Positions 30,076 through 41,522 are shown, numbered from the stretch's first letter. The stretch: DNA of 64,000 bases from Pseudogymnoascus destructans (GCF_001641265.1 NW_020167534.1:744001-808000); one strand, 5' to 3'. Notes: generated from the letters alone by a model not told the origin. Translations and numbers: made by a program.

Positions 30076-33000
30076 TTTACGGCAATGTCTACGGCAATTG
30101 TACCAATGTACGACGCCGACAGGTTGCAAGCGCCTTGACATTCGGCGAACTTCGCCCAACATGCATTTCAGCGAGGCGTGCCATCCCGCGGGGGGGTGAC
30201 CAAGCCATTCGATGGGCGTCGCTTTCCTCAGCCGATGCGGTGAAGGTGGCGCATCAGTCAGTGGCGTACGAGCAGCCTCTTGTAGAAGCCAGACAATTGC
30301 AGCCAATTACTAGGCCGTCTTCGGATTATAGACCCTCGACACCTGACGCACGATCTGTCTCTCCAACGCAACAATCAACGACGGAGGTAGCCTCCAAATC
30401 CCGCGCAAGGAGAAACAGAGGCCCGACCTCAAGGGCCATTGTAGCCTCCAAATTCCGCACAAATAGAGCGCCGAACTCGATGGCAACCGCAGAGAGAAAC
30501 AGAGCTCCAATTTCAAGGGCAGCTGAAGCCTCCAACCTACGCGCAAAGAAGAACAGAGCCCCGAACTCAGCAAACTACAACCCGGTTTCGCTTGACGTCA
30601 AGAAGGATAACAGTGGCCTAGAACACACCTCCGTCCAAAGTGTCTCTTTGCTGCATTCTTCAAAAAGACCAAATCGCCAGGTCATCGTCACGCCTCGCAG
30701 CAACAGGCAACTCAAAAGTCAACGCCCCTCTCCCGGCCGAATAATAACTGCGTGGCAATCTGGGACTGTAGACTTTCTATCTGGCGAGCATGTTCAGGCG
30801 TGGTCGAAGACGGATGCATTAACAAGCATATTCGTACGGTATATGAAGTATATGGAGTCGCCATATTTACCACAACTTTCTCAGGCCAACCCTGATCAAC
30901 TGGAAAGTCTGTTAAGACCGTCTGCGCCCTTTTTTACTGAGGATATCACGGCCAGCCTTCAAAAACACGGATGCACACCTCAGGATGTACGAGGATGGGC
31001 TTGGATTGTCCTAGCGCCCAATGCGCAAGTTGCTGCTCAACGATACCTTTCAGCGGATACCACCTTTCCTCCGGTTGCAATCCTCACCAACATCCTGCGC
31101 ATGAAGAAGATGCATATCAAAATTCTGCGAAAATTGGTTTTTAGAGTTGCGACTTTGCTAACCAAAATCTCCAACTCTCCGACCAGCAAGAATCGTGGTA
31201 TACTGGAGGACAACTCGTTTCAGACGGTGGTCTGTGGCCTTCTGAGGCATGCTCGGGAAATCGATCCGCTTTCGTTCACGGGCATTGCCCGCTTGGTTAG
31301 CCAGTACTGTGGTATTGTTACATGCATTTCAGACGAGGCTCGAGGTTTTGGTGGGAAGGAGTACACCAGGCTGACCAACATCTGTCGAACTGTCATCTGC
31401 CGGCTCTCAATACCCGCGGCCAAGTCTCCGTATGCGTCAATGGGGTATGCTTGGGAGGCCCAGCAGGTCATCCTCGAGGCAGGGAACTCGCTCCAGCCAG
31501 CACTAGAGCTGGACGCCAGAAGCTACTGTGCTATAGCTTGTGTGCTACTTGCCGGCAAGAAGACTGAGGCGGAGGCTGAAGCGGTCGCGCATCTGCATCG
31601 GTCGTGGCCTCCTTGGAAGAAGGTCTTGGATGGAATGGATGCGCGCCGGCAGCCAGAGGACGATGCATCCCGAGCAACTCGCGTTCTTGAGAATATGAAG
31701 GCAGCAGGGTATCCCCCGACATCGTTCGAGAATGCCATAAGCATTCTCGCAGGACGGGATACTGACGGCACTCCGGCGATTCCTACGCGAACAATTATGA
31801 GTCTTGTCCGGCAAAAATTATCGAAGGATATCAAACACAACAAATCCCTCCAACCCGCTCACAAACGTCCATCAAACCTTGCTGGCAAACAACGCTCCAA
31901 ACCCATCCAGAACAGCCCCTCCGAACCCGCCCCCACAAGCCCCCTCAAATATGCCGACGAAAGCACCTCCGCATCCGACGGCAACAGCTCCGCCGGCAAA
32001 AGCCCCGCGGAATGGGCTGCGCGCATCCGCGCAACTCGCGACGTACAAGAAGCCTGGGCAGCCTTCAGAGCCTACCAGGGCCTACCCTCGCAAGCAATGT
32101 TCCACGAGATGTTCCTCAAGCTTATCTACGACAAGGTGAACCGCTTTCGCCCGCGCATGCACCACCCCACCGTGGGCGACGGGCTTGAGGTCTTCCCGGT
32201 CGAGAACGACAACTTCAGCGATTTTGAGATTGAGCGCAAGGCCCCGCCGGACGTCAGGGGACTATACGAGCTCATGAGGGCGGCGCAGCTAACAGCAGCT
32301 GAGCGAACGCTCCGTCACCTCCTCACGCAAGCCGACTCACTCAGCTGGGCGCTCCGCCTCCTCCTCGACTCCGGCATCCCCAGCGACGCCGTAAGTGCGC
32401 TCGTCCGAGGGAACGATCGGAAGTGGCGAAACAAAGTCTCGCCCGCCTCGCCCAACCCCCTCAAACAAACGGAACCCGCCCTCGCCCGCGTGCCCCCCGG
32501 CATCTTCACAGCACACATCAAGCTCCTCGCCCGCCTCTCCCTCGCCACCCCCCACCCCAAACACCCCCCTCCAACAACACACCTCCACACCATCCTCGCG
32601 CTCCTCAAAGCTCATCCCTCCCCCCCAGATTCAGCATGGCACGCCTTTCTCCGCGCCGCAGCGGCGCCGAAAACCCTCGCGCAGCCAAACAACAGCTCCC
32701 CCGACACCGCGCTCCTACGCACATACAACCATAGAGTTGCGCCGTACTGGAACGCCGTCGTCCGGGAGACGGTCGCGCATCTAAGGGACGCGGGCGGGGA
32801 GGTGAGCCCAGATATCTTTCAATACGCTGCGTATGCTTTATACTCCACCATCTTCGCTGCGCGTCGTCGCGGCGTCGTCGGTGCGAGCGAGGAGGCGGAG
32901 AAGAGTCTCCCTACGCTCCATGACCTGTGGGATGCGATGGCGGAACCGTCGGAGGATGTAGGTGGCGTGGGGGGGGAATTGGTGCATCAGGTTATGGGAG

Positions 33001-33389
33001 TGCATATTTTATCGTACATACGCGTCCTCGCTGTCGCAGACTGCGACGCGGAGATCGAACGGGTGCTCGCGTGGGTGGTGCGCTACCAGGCTGCGCTAGG
33101 AGTGGTGGGACGGACGAGGGGGAATGGGGTGGCGAGTTTGAGGAGGGTGGTTGTTGCTGTGTGTGCGTATTCTGAGAGGAGGGATGCGGAACGAGAGCGC
33201 GATGGCTGGAGTGAGGATGGAGATAAAGGGATGACGCAGCGTTTAATGGCGCTGGCGGAGGAGATTGAAGATCAGTGGGGAGGATGGCCGGGGGAGGGGG
33301 AGGTGAGTGAGTATTTTAGGGAGGGGAAGGAGAGGTATGGTGGGGATTTTGGGGAGGGGGAGTGGGTTGTTGGGGGGTTGGTGGGGTAG
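30060..33389 (+). CDS. Probable mitochondrial helical-repeat (PPR-like) protein, 1109 aa
   Basis: Single open frame. The N-terminus (MQSRVVYGNVYG ... NVRRRQVASALTF) is rich in Arg and poor in acidic residues, like a mitochondrial presequence. Residues about 105-170 are an imperfect repeat (ARRNRGPTSRA, RNRAPISRA, KKNRAPNSA). From about residue 230 the chain is alpha-helical, with repeat-like helices (SFQTVVCGLLRHAREIDP, AWAAFRAYQGLPSQAMFHEMF, LYELMRAAQLTAAERTLRHLL), the look of fungal mitochondrial pentatricopeptide-type proteins. No catalytic motif was seen. The C-terminal 300 codons are very GC-rich. RNA binding or ribosome assembly in mitochondria is an inference; exact family not recognised. 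The start codon is uncertain because of the overlapping uORF. Confidence 0.7.
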   Translation: MQSRVVYGNVYGNCTNVRRRQVASALTFGELRPTCISARRAIPRGGDQAIRWASLSSADAVKVAHQSVAYEQPLVEARQLQPITRPSSDYRPSTPDARSVSPTQQSTTEVASKSRARRNRGPTSRAIVASKFRTNRAPNSMATAERNRAPISRAAEASNLRAKKNRAPNSANYNPVSLDVKKDNSGLEHTSVQSVSLLHSSKRPNRQVIVTPRSNRQLKSQRPSPGRIITAWQSGTVDFLSGEHVQAWSKTDALTSIFVRYMKYMESPYLPQLSQANPDQLESLLRPSAPFFTEDITASLQKHGCTPQDVRGWAWIVLAPNAQVAAQRYLSADTTFPPVAILTNILRMKKMHIKILRKLVFRVATLLTKISNSPTSKNRGILEDNSFQTVVCGLLRHAREIDPLSFTGIARLVSQYCGIVTCISDEARGFGGKEYTRLTNICRTVICRLSIPAAKSPYASMGYAWEAQQVILEAGNSLQPALELDARSYCAIACVLLAGKKTEAEAEAVAHLHRSWPPWKKVLDGMDARRQPEDDASRATRVLENMKAAGYPPTSFENAISILAGRDTDGTPAIPTRTIMSLVRQKLSKDIKHNKSLQPAHKRPSNLAGKQRSKPIQNSPSEPAPTSPLKYADESTSASDGNSSAGKSPAEWAARIRATRDVQEAWAAFRAYQGLPSQAMFHEMFLKLIYDKVNRFRPRMHHPTVGDGLEVFPVENDNFSDFEIERKAPPDVRGLYELMRAAQLTAAERTLRHLLTQADSLSWALRLLLDSGIPSDAVSALVRGNDRKWRNKVSPASPNPLKQTEPALARVPPGIFTAHIKLLARLSLATPHPKHPPPTTHLHTILALLKAHPSPPDSAWHAFLRAAAAPKTLAQPNNSSPDTALLRTYNHRVAPYWNAVVRETVAHLRDAGGEVSPDIFQYAAYALYSTIFAARRRGVVGASEEAEKSLPTLHDLWDAMAEPSEDVGGVGGELVHQVMGVHILSYIRVLAVADCDAEIERVLAWVVRYQAALGVVGRTRGNGVASLRRVVVAVCAYSERRDAERERDGWSEDGDKGMTQRLMALAEEIEDQWGGWPGEGEVSEYFREGKERYGGDFGEGEWVVGGLVG

Positions 33390-33501
33390 TAACTTTACTG
33401 TGGTTGTGGTAGGTTTGGGGCCTTCTCAAGAGCTGAGGGGCTTGTATCTTGTGTGTGTGTGTATTATTGGGATTGGGGATTTTTGTATATAGGATGGAAT
33501 C

Positions 33502-33516
33502 GGGGGGGGGGGGGGG
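33502..33516. repeat. Poly-G tract (15 G)
   Basis: Homopolymer in the 281-bp spacer between the 1109-aa gene and the convergent DUF6594 gene; its length may be unreliable in the assembly. Confidence 0.9.
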
Positions 33517-33669
33517 TATTTGTAGATATAGAAGTTGTTGATAGTTAGATAAAAAGGTAATAGAATAATACCCGTTGTATTCGCTACTCTAGATCTAGTC
33601 GATCTACCTCTTGAAAGGCATCTTTACGAGTCGTAACACTCGTTCATTCAAATGGGGTATCATTTTTCA

Positions 33670-35929
33670 TCATCCAAAACTCCCTTCCTCCCCCTCCTCT
33701 CTCTTCCGCCTTTTCCCATCCCCCAACAAACTAAACAACAATAGCAGCAACCAATATCCCCGCCCCCCACCCCCAAACCAATCCCCAACCCCCCCTCCAC
33801 CAACAACCCCCCTCACCCCACCCCCCTGCGCACTAACCATCCCCCACAACATACCCGCCACCAAAACCGCCACAGCAATACGGCCTACGAAGTTTGGGAC
33901 AACCGTGAACATAAGCACGGGGAGCAGGATTGATGCGAGTGCCGCGAGGAGGAGGGCGCGTTGGGTGTGTGGATGCTGCTGTTGGTGGTGGTATATAGGC
34001 GGGGGGATGAGGGTGCGCTGCACCGTCTCGGTGGCTGCTGTAGACGACGGCGCGGGTGTAGGGGCAAGAGATATCAAATCCCCTCCCCTCTCTAGGAATC
34101 TAGCCTCTTCATACACAACTGGCTGTGCACTAGCCAAAAACGCGCGGTATGCCTCTACATCCGCACTATCAGCAGCAGGGAGGCGCGAGGTCTTCGCGAA
34201 GGAGGTGAGAGACGCGTTGTACTGCGCCATCTTATACCCCACCCTCGCCAGCAGATCCGCGCGGTGGTGGTCTAATTGCGAGGGGTGCTGGGCTGCAGAG
34301 CGGCGGGAGGAGGGGGGGATGTGTGTCTTCATCCCCCTTTCCCTGCTGTCATCGTTCTTGTGGGACCGCCGACCACAGGGGGATCTGGCGATCGCGGAAG
34401 AGGGCGTGGGAGGGAGTGATAAAGTGCGCGACGCAGCGTCCGCGGCGTCGAGGGCGGAGAGATGGGATTCCAACTCGCAGAGCTCATCCTGCATGTGTAA
34501 CAGCAATCTATGATTCAGCGTCGCGAACCGTCTATACACCGGCGGAGAGGTCGTCAAGTGCGTAGCTAGCGCGTCGTATCCGCTTGGTGGGGGTAAGCGC
34601 GGGGAGAGCGCTTGTGTATCTTGGTGAGGGTGCGGATGCAGCGATAGGGGCGTAGGCGTGTGCCGATGCTGATGCCGAGGGTGTTGATGGTTACCCCCCG
34701 GCCCGGAGTGGAAATCCTGCCTCATCTGCGCAGCCCTCATCTGCGCCGCTAATTTCGCCTCCGTCGGCGAAGCAAGCGGCTGTCCTGTCCCCGGCGGGGG
34801 GCGGGATAAGAGCAACCGCGGCGTCGGCGACGGCGACCCCTTAACACTGTGTTCAGGGCTCGTACTCCGATCAGTATCCATATCCACCAAGGATGAGGCA
34901 TCAGACGCCATAAAGGAGGATGCGGAGCCAAGAGAGGGGGTGCGCGGATGGTGCGAGGAGAAGGTTGGGGCCATAGGGTTGGCATTATCGGCGGAGGAGG
35001 TGGGGGAGAGGGGGTGGAGCCAGGTGGGTTGGGGGGGAGGGTGGGAGTCGTCGGCGTGGTCGGAGTCGTCGGGGTCGGAGTGCGAGTCGGCGTCGTAATC
35101 TGGGGTTTCCGAGCCGGTGGGATGGGGAGAGGGGGAGGGGGCGTTCGGGGCGTATTGGATGGCGTCTTCGTTCTCATTCTCGTCTGCGTCTGAATCTGAG
35201 TCTGAGTCTGAGTCTTCTTCGTCCTCGTCGGAGCTGGAGGAGTCCTCGTCGAGGTATGCGAAGACGTTTGGTGGGTCAGGTGCAGCTACACCTGTTAGAG
35301 ACGGAAAAAGTGAGGACTGTGAGAAACATACCAGGCGATAATGGACCCTCTTCCTCCTCCTCCGTAGTCCCTGAGATAGTAACCTCCTGCACAGTCTCAG
35401 TGCGCAACATCGACGCCTGCGTAATCGTAGAGTTACTCCCACTCGACCCGCCGGAATTATTCGTCGCCGTAGTGAGGGACGTCATCGTCGACAGCAGTGA
35501 AGGAGAGGTCAATCGTCCCCTCGCAGCAGCCAGCACCGACCTATAATCCTTTGGCTCCTCCTCCTCCTCTTCCTCCGAAGAAGAGTCACTATCCGCATCC
35601 CGCCTAGCATGACGCGGATGTTGCCGTACTAAACTCTGCGACGACTTCTCACCATGCGCCGCCGCGTACCGCTTCGCCAAATTGGCCTTTGGTTTGCTAC
35701 TTTTCGAAACATGCTTGCTGCTGCTGCTGAATGATGAGCGATGATGCGATTTCCTCGATTTCTCCTTCGAATGTGGTGCTGCTGCTGATTTTGTGGTTGT
35801 GGGGGAGCGCTTCTTATCACTTATCGCATGTGTGCTCCGCGGCGTCGCACCCCTAGACCCAGCAAGGTCCTCGTCGGGGGACTCGATGATGGCGTCGATG
35901 GAGTGGGAGTGCTGGTATCTGGGAGCCAT
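33670..35929 (-). CDS. DUF6594-type fungal membrane protein, 739 aa, two exons
   Basis: Exon 1 is 35929-35332 (MAPRYQHSHSIDAIIES), a 40-bp intron 35292-35331 (GTATGT...AACAG) follows, and exon 2 is 35291-33670; 598 + 1622 nt gives 740 codons. The N-terminal half is disordered, with basic/Ser-rich and acidic Ser-Asp runs. The DUF6594 core starts near residue 410 (SGYDALATHLTTSPPVYRRF, LNHRLLLHMQDELCELE, then KMAQYNASLTSF and RFLERGGDLISL). Two hydrophobic segments follow (ALLLAALASILLPVLMFTVV and IAVAVLVAGMLWGMV), a typical C-terminal hairpin anchor. The tail is Gly-rich and ends in a third hydrophobic stretch and a basic/acidic end. Biochemical role of the family unknown. Confidence 0.85.
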
Positions 35930-36578
35930 ATTTTTGATAATAAGATTCTCGGGGTTGAGTAAGACCTGCGGGGGGTTTTGGTCAATATTTAATCAACCGC
36001 AGGTATTGTACTGAGGAGTTGGTGGTGGGATATAGGAGAGGGGTGTTAAGACTCCCTCTTACCATGTCCGGCATGTGCGAGTTTGGTGAGATTGGGGTGT
36101 CTTACTTGAGGTGATGCGAAGAGAAATGTGAGAGGTGATCAATGCGACCCGTCTGTCTCGTGGTAGAAATCGACAGAGTGGTATATTTCGAGATATCTTG
36201 AACCTAAACACCTTTTTTTTATGATTCCATGGCCATCAGCGAGGCCGCGTATGATATAATATAGCTTTTGATGGGGGAAGGTAAGTCGAGTTGCGACGTA
36301 GTGGCGGTTGGTGGTGTTCCAGACGTGTTTCAGCGCTTCATGGCCACGAGACGCACTCAAAGATTTGGCGGGGTGAGAAGCGGGTGAGCAGCGGGGGGTG
36401 ATGTATTGGACAATTCGGGTTTTAAAACAAGATGTGAGGGTATTTTGTTTTGAGCTGATGAAAGGGAAGCTCGTGTCGATCGATCCTTGGGAAAACGCCT
36501 TGCGCCAATGATGGAAGTAGGGAAGGACGGGGGTGGTTTGGGGGGGTTGCAGTGATTTGCAGGTATCGTGATGGTGTT

Positions 36579-36642
36579 TGGTCTTTTTCTGGTCCTTTTC
36601 TGGTCCTTTTCTGGTCCTTTTCTGGTCCTTTTCTGTCGTTTT
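36579..36642. repeat. 11-bp tandem repeat (GGTCCTTTTCT, about 5 copies)
   Basis: Five nearly perfect head-to-tail copies. Confidence 0.9.
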
Positions 36643-36816
36643 CTGATTGTTGCTGGTGGTTGTTCGTGGTGGTCGCTTACTATTCCCTTCCCCGAATCGT
36701 TTGTGTGGCTGTGAGTTGAAGCTGAAGCCGTAGCTTAGTTGTCGAGGATTCTATTGTTGGATCATAACTTGGATCATCGCGGGATCGTAGTGATGCAAGG
36801 TAAAAGCGCGCGGTTA

Positions 36817-36866
36817 GGTTGGTTGGTTGGTTGGTTGGTTGGTTGGTTGGTTGGTTGGTTGGTTGG
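36817..36866. repeat. (GGTT)n microsatellite, about 12 copies
   Basis: Uninterrupted tetranucleotide repeat; minus-strand reading gives AACC/CAAC units. Confidence 0.95.
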
Positions 36867-37117
36867 CAAGGTTGATGAGGTACAGTTCGAGATATAGAGA
36901 CTCCTGGCTGGCCCAAAAATAGTCGTACAGACGATGATGAGTGCAGACAAGATGATCAAGACGGTATTGTATTGTACAGACTGTAAGACGGCGGAACGGA
37001 GTAGCAAGTGAGTGAGAGACAAGTGTACGAAGTAGATCAGATGTCGTGATGAAGTCTGTGATGTCGTACTGTACAAAAGCGTACTGTACAGAGGAGGAGT
37101 GAGGAGTGGAGGGAGAA

Positions 37118-37222
37118 GGGTTGAAGAGTTGAAGGGTTGAAGAGTTGAAGAGTTGAAGGGTTGAAGAGTTGAAGGGTTGAAGAGTTGAAGGGTTGAAGAG
37201 TTGAAGGGTTGAAGAGTTGATG
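37118..37222. repeat. 8-bp tandem repeat (TTGAAGAG/TTGAAGGG)
   Basis: About 13 copies, the two variants often alternating. Confidence 0.92.
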
Positions 37223-38099
37223 AGTTGAAGAGCTGAATAAATGAGGCCGTGGTGATGGTCGTGATAGTACTGCGCGTAACTGTGCGCACACACAAAATTG
37301 TACTGTCCGTCAGAGTCAAAACGTCAACAAACAGCAGTAACAGCAACTCTCCACCTCCTACTCTCCCCGGCGGGCTTCACCTTCTTTTCTACTCCACCAC
37401 CAACGCCCAACCAGTATGAAGAAAACCTCAAAACATACATAATGCAAGAGAACAAACCGGGGCGCCTCCACGCTACCGACCAGAGCGCCAAAGAAAAAAA
37501 ACAATCGCAGCCAGCAGCCAATGCACGGAAAACACATCGTGTCCCACTGTTGTACATACAAAGCATGTGCCTGTCTGTCTTCCTGCTGTGCACAAGAGGA
37601 TCCCCTCCCCTCCTTCTCTGCCCATCCTGGACGTAAGAGGGAGTGTCATGCTGGATCTGCTGTGCATACACCCTGCACAACACTGGCCGCCCTGGATTCA
37701 CAAACCTGCACTCCTCCTCATATCGTGCACAGTAGCCACCAAACAGACCAGAGGAAGAAAGTCACCGAGCTAAGTCAGCTGCACATCTACTCTTCTCGTC
37801 GCTGGGGGAGCGAATCATAGCACAGAGAGAAAGCTGACTGACTTTCTCCATTCAGGTGCCAGGGCAGGAGAACCCATGCAGAGGGTGGCAAGATAGATAT
37901 GACTTGCTTACAAGCTGTGAAGCTTCCCCGTGGACTGGAAGCTCACGACGGTGAGGAAGGAAGGGAACGACATGCGCTACGGAGTACTGCTCGGGTACAA
38001 CACAGTGGGGTCCTTTCTATCCCTTCACCGTCTCCCCACTCCCCCACGGTCCACCGCCAAAACCTTCACCAAACCCATGTTGTGTGGAGGGGCCTAATG

Positions 38100-39124
38100 T
38101 GGCGCCTCGCCTCGCCTGTGGCTGACCCCTCGCCATGCTACAACTACGTTGAAGAGCTCCATTGGGCGGACAAAGAACTCCAGTGCCAGTTAAATGACGA
38201 TCTAGAGCACACCTTTCAAAACACCTTCAAGCAGAGATTAGCAGGCCTATCGAGCGAGGCTGTTCTAGAGTGGCATGAGAAATATCGCGCTCTATATAGC
38301 GACCAGCAGAGCTTGTACAATCATCTCTACGCTGGATCTGTGAAGCGAATGTTCAACATGGAGTGTTTTGTCAACCTGAAAAAGTTGACAATAACCAACG
38401 GTTGTGAAGCTGGAGCTGAGGAATACCCCCACAGCACTCGAGTCACCAGAAATCCTCGAACGTCCCGCCCGATGGAGCACTAAAGACAGTGCTCGCGGCT
38501 CCAGGGGAATGCGTATGTCGTGATTCTAAAATCCTTACTAGACAGGCTCACGCATTTGTCAGTCAAAACAGAAGGCGCGAGGTGGGAGAGAACATTCATG
38601 ATTCCGCGCCCAACATGGAATGGAACCGTACCACCAGTATCACTGTTTGAAAACATCAAACACCTCGATATTGATTTGTGTCTGTGGGACGTGGATCCGT
38701 ATGGCCATATACCAACTCCCCGATATCGACTCTCGAACCTTGGAGAGGCTAGAAACCTCGAGTCGCTGACATGGAAGACCCATCTCCATGCTATAAATGA
38801 GGCAGGGGACCTAGGCAGGCCCCTGACAGAGCTCCAGGCGGTTGAGCGGCCTCGTCCGTTTACACTTCGCCCTGAGCTTTTTCCTAAACTTCGCTACCTT
38901 GAGCTCCATTTCTTGTGCGTCTCCAACCATCGGCTCGCAAAGTGTTTAACTACTCTGCAATCTTCCCTCCAGTCCCTCATCCTGAGACGGTGTGTTTTAA
39001 ACCTTCTCTTGCGGAGGTATTCGTGCAACTCCGGAGGGAAAAGGTCGTGCCGCCTGCGGCTATATTTGAGCATAGCCGAGATCAAGCAGTCGTCAACCAG
39101 ATCCGGAGAAGCCAATCTTTTTGA
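38100..39124 (+). pseudogene. F-box/LRR-like protein relic
   Basis: Frames read as the leucine-rich part of a fungal F-box-type protein: FVNLKKLTITNGCE (about 38370-38410), LLDRLTHLSVKTEGARW, LFENIKHLDIDLCLWDVDP, NLESLTWKTHL and LFPKLRYLELHFLCVSN, then SLQSLILRRCVL. The frame is lost near 38480-38520 and again near 39000, after which FKPSLAEVFVQLRREKVVPP continues in another frame. No F-box N-terminus was found. Such proteins usually recruit ubiquitination targets (family knowledge). I call it a pseudogene; undetected introns could explain one of the shifts. Confidence 0.55.
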
Positions 39125-39525
39125 CTGAAATTGCTATTACACAATATCTAGTGTGGTTGGGGATGAAGGAAACCTTGTCTCTTCACTCCTGGGATGAGCG
39201 GATTGAGGCCTATGTGGAATCAAGCGCGAGAAGCGGGTGAAAAGATGGGTTTACGCCGCGTAAAACAGCGACAGAAACTGCCCTTTTCAGTTGCCTCCTT
39301 GCCATCCTACAGTTAAATAGAATAGAGTTGACCTAAGTGTCGCATTCCTCGTAATAAATTTGTTGTATCTTTGTTATAAGTTAGTTAAGTAATAATTCGT
39401 GATTATGTCATCACGGACCAGGCCCATCGGCGCGCTGACTAGGGAAACGCCGACCAAAATATCGTCGACCTCTATATCGGACTCCACAACTCCACGACTC
39501 TACCTCCCTCCTGTACGCCAACACC
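39125..39525. other. Spacer and promoter region of GatB
   Basis: No gene seen. AT-rich left half; the right 60 bp are C/A-rich, as is usual just before fungal starts. Confidence 0.4.
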
Positions 39526-41421
39526 ATGCTGCGAATCCCACCGCGGCTCATCCAGAGCTACATATTCGGGGGCAGCATCCGTTCACACCAATGTCTCCGC
39601 GCCGGCCGCACAGTCACTGCATCCCTCCTCCGCCCCCTCCACACCACCTCAGCGCGGCATAGCGCAGGAGTTGAACCTCCCTCCCCCAACGACGCCGCCG
39701 ACGAACCATACGTCCCCCTCCGCAAACAAATCAAAGATGAGCTCAAGCGCCGCAAAGCCGCCGAGCGCGACCCCTCCTACAGCGCCCCCAATACCTCCGC
39801 CGAGCGCCTCTCAGACTGGGAACTCACAGTCGGCATCGAGATCCACGCCCAGCTCAACACCCTCACGAAGCTCTTCTCCATCGCCCCAACAGCGCCCTCT
39901 CCCACCCCAAACAAGAACGTCACGCCTTTCGACCTGGCCATCCCGGGCTCCCAGCCCATATTCCAGCCTACAACCCTCATCCCCGCCGTCCGCGCTGCCC
40001 TGGCCCTGAACTGCACCATCCACAACACCTCCACCTTCGACCGCAAACACTACTTCCACTGGGACCAACCCGCCGGCTACCAGCTGACGCAATTCTACCG
40101 CCCCTTCGCGACAGATGGGCATATCACGCTCTACGAACATGACGGCATCTCCCCCGAAGACTACCCCCAGGTGACCATCGGCATCAAACAAGTCCAAATG
40201 GAGCAAGACACGGCCAAAACACTCACCACCACCGGCCCCGACGGCACCGAATCCCACCTCATAGACTACTCCCGCGTCGGCACCCCCCTCATCGAAATCA
40301 TCACACACCCCCACCTCCAGCACCCCCGCACAGCCGCTGCTCTCGTCCGCAAAATCCAGACCCTCCTCCACTCCGTCAACGCCTGCGTCATCGGTATGGA
40401 AAGCGGTGGTCTCCGCGCAGACGTCAATGTCTCCGTGCGCCCCCGCGACACCCCCTCAGCAGAGCTAGGCCAGCGCACGGAAATAAAGAATCTCTCCTCA
40501 TACAAGAGTATCCGCGATGCCATTATCGCAGAGCGCACGCGCCAGATCGACGTCCTCGAGTCCGGCGGCGTCGTGTTAGGCGAGACTCGCGGCTTCAGCG
40601 TGGGCGACTCCGAGACGAGACGACTGCGCGCTAAAGAGGGAGAGGTAGATTACAGATACATGCCCGACCCCGACATCCCCCCCATCATCATCGGCACCGA
40701 CCTCGTCACCCGCCTCTCCGAGACCCTCGGCACCCTCCCCGACGCCGAACTCGCAATCCTCACAGGCCAATACGGTATCTCGATCAAAGACGCCCTCTCC
40801 CTCGTCGCCCTCGAGAATGGAGGGAGGGCAGAGTACCTCTACGCCGTCGTCGAGGAACTACGTCCTTTCGTCCCCCCAGCTGCTACCAACGGCTTAGTCC
40901 TCCTCGCTCGCAAGGCAGGGAACTGGGTCCTCCATGAGCTCGGCGCCGCTGGTGCCTCCGCTGCCGAGGCAGGGAACGACGCACCCCTCTTTGATGACGA
41001 GGGCGTGTGTGTCGTCTCCCCCGCGCAAATGGCGCGGATCATCTACCACGTTGAGTGCGGCGCCGTGACCGGAGCGACGGGGAAGGAATTACTCGCCGGA
41101 TTCGTAGCAGCAGCTGGTGACGGGGAGGGAGCGCCGATTACTAGTGGCGATGAAGTGGATGCGGTTATCGAGAGAGAGGGGATGTGGTTTAAGGGCTTGG
41201 ATGAGGAGGGGTATAAGGCGCTTGCTGCAGCGACGAGGGAGGATCGGATTGTGGAGGATGTGAGGAAAAAAGGGTGGGAGAAGGGGAGGGGGAAGATCAT
41301 GTATTGGGTTGGTAGGATGGTGAGGGAGGGGGGTGGGGGGGTTGATGCGAAGGTTGCGGAGGGGTGGGTTAGGAGGGCTTTAGAGGAGGAGATTGGGATT
41401 GATGGGAAGAAGGGGGAGTGA
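39526..41421 (+). CDS. PET112: Mitochondrial glutamyl-tRNA(Gln) amidotransferase subunit B
   Basis: 631 aa, one exon. GatB supplies the kinase/transamidase-partner activity that turns Glu-tRNA(Gln) into Gln-tRNA(Gln) in mitochondria, working with the GatA (Her2) and, in fungi, GatF partners. N-terminal about 60 residues form an Arg-rich mitochondrial presequence (LRPLHTTSARH). GatB signatures: LTVGIEIHAQLNTLTKLFS, FHWDQPAGYQLTQ, DYSRVGTPLIEIITHP, MESGGLRADVNVSVRP, EIKNLSSYKSI and VDYRYMPDPDIPP. The C-terminal tail domain (GKIMYWVGRMVREG...AEGWVRRALEEEIG) is the GatB/Yqey module. Length fits the fungal family. It is convergent with the GNAT gene, with about 100 bp between stop codons. Confidence 0.95.
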   Translation: MLRIPPRLIQSYIFGGSIRSHQCLRAGRTVTASLLRPLHTTSARHSAGVEPPSPNDAADEPYVPLRKQIKDELKRRKAAERDPSYSAPNTSAERLSDWELTVGIEIHAQLNTLTKLFSIAPTAPSPTPNKNVTPFDLAIPGSQPIFQPTTLIPAVRAALALNCTIHNTSTFDRKHYFHWDQPAGYQLTQFYRPFATDGHITLYEHDGISPEDYPQVTIGIKQVQMEQDTAKTLTTTGPDGTESHLIDYSRVGTPLIEIITHPHLQHPRTAAALVRKIQTLLHSVNACVIGMESGGLRADVNVSVRPRDTPSAELGQRTEIKNLSSYKSIRDAIIAERTRQIDVLESGGVVLGETRGFSVGDSETRRLRAKEGEVDYRYMPDPDIPPIIIGTDLVTRLSETLGTLPDAELAILTGQYGISIKDALSLVALENGGRAEYLYAVVEELRPFVPPAATNGLVLLARKAGNWVLHELGAAGASAAEAGNDAPLFDDEGVCVVSPAQMARIIYHVECGAVTGATGKELLAGFVAAAGDGEGAPITSGDEVDAVIEREGMWFKGLDEEGYKALAAATREDRIVEDVRKKGWEKGRGKIMYWVGRMVREGGGGVDAKVAEGWVRRALEEEIGIDGKKGE

Positions 41422-41522
41422 GGGGAGTGTGTAGAATACTGTAATTTATGTAATATACCATACAAATACCACGATTTTTTGACAACTTCAGCGCAACTAC
41501 TCATCGTGCACGCATACCCCGT

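Larger units (their letters stand above)
35930..38099. other. Two-kb gene-poor region with three simple-repeat arrays
   Basis: Apart from the arrays listed separately, no gene is supported. Long ORFs at 36774-37346 are repeat translations (NSSTLQ units), and those at 37298-37820 lack any recognised feature. The first 250 bp should hold the promoter of the DUF6594 gene. Confidence 0.55.

Noticed and set aside
34749..35193. Pro/Thr-rich and Gly/Val-rich ORFs over the DUF6594 gene
   Set aside because: Shadow frames of a GC-rich disordered coding region.
36774..37346. 190-codon and overlapping ORFs rich in NSSTLQ and NQPT
   Set aside because: They arise from the 8-bp and 4-bp tandem repeats, being open in all three frames.
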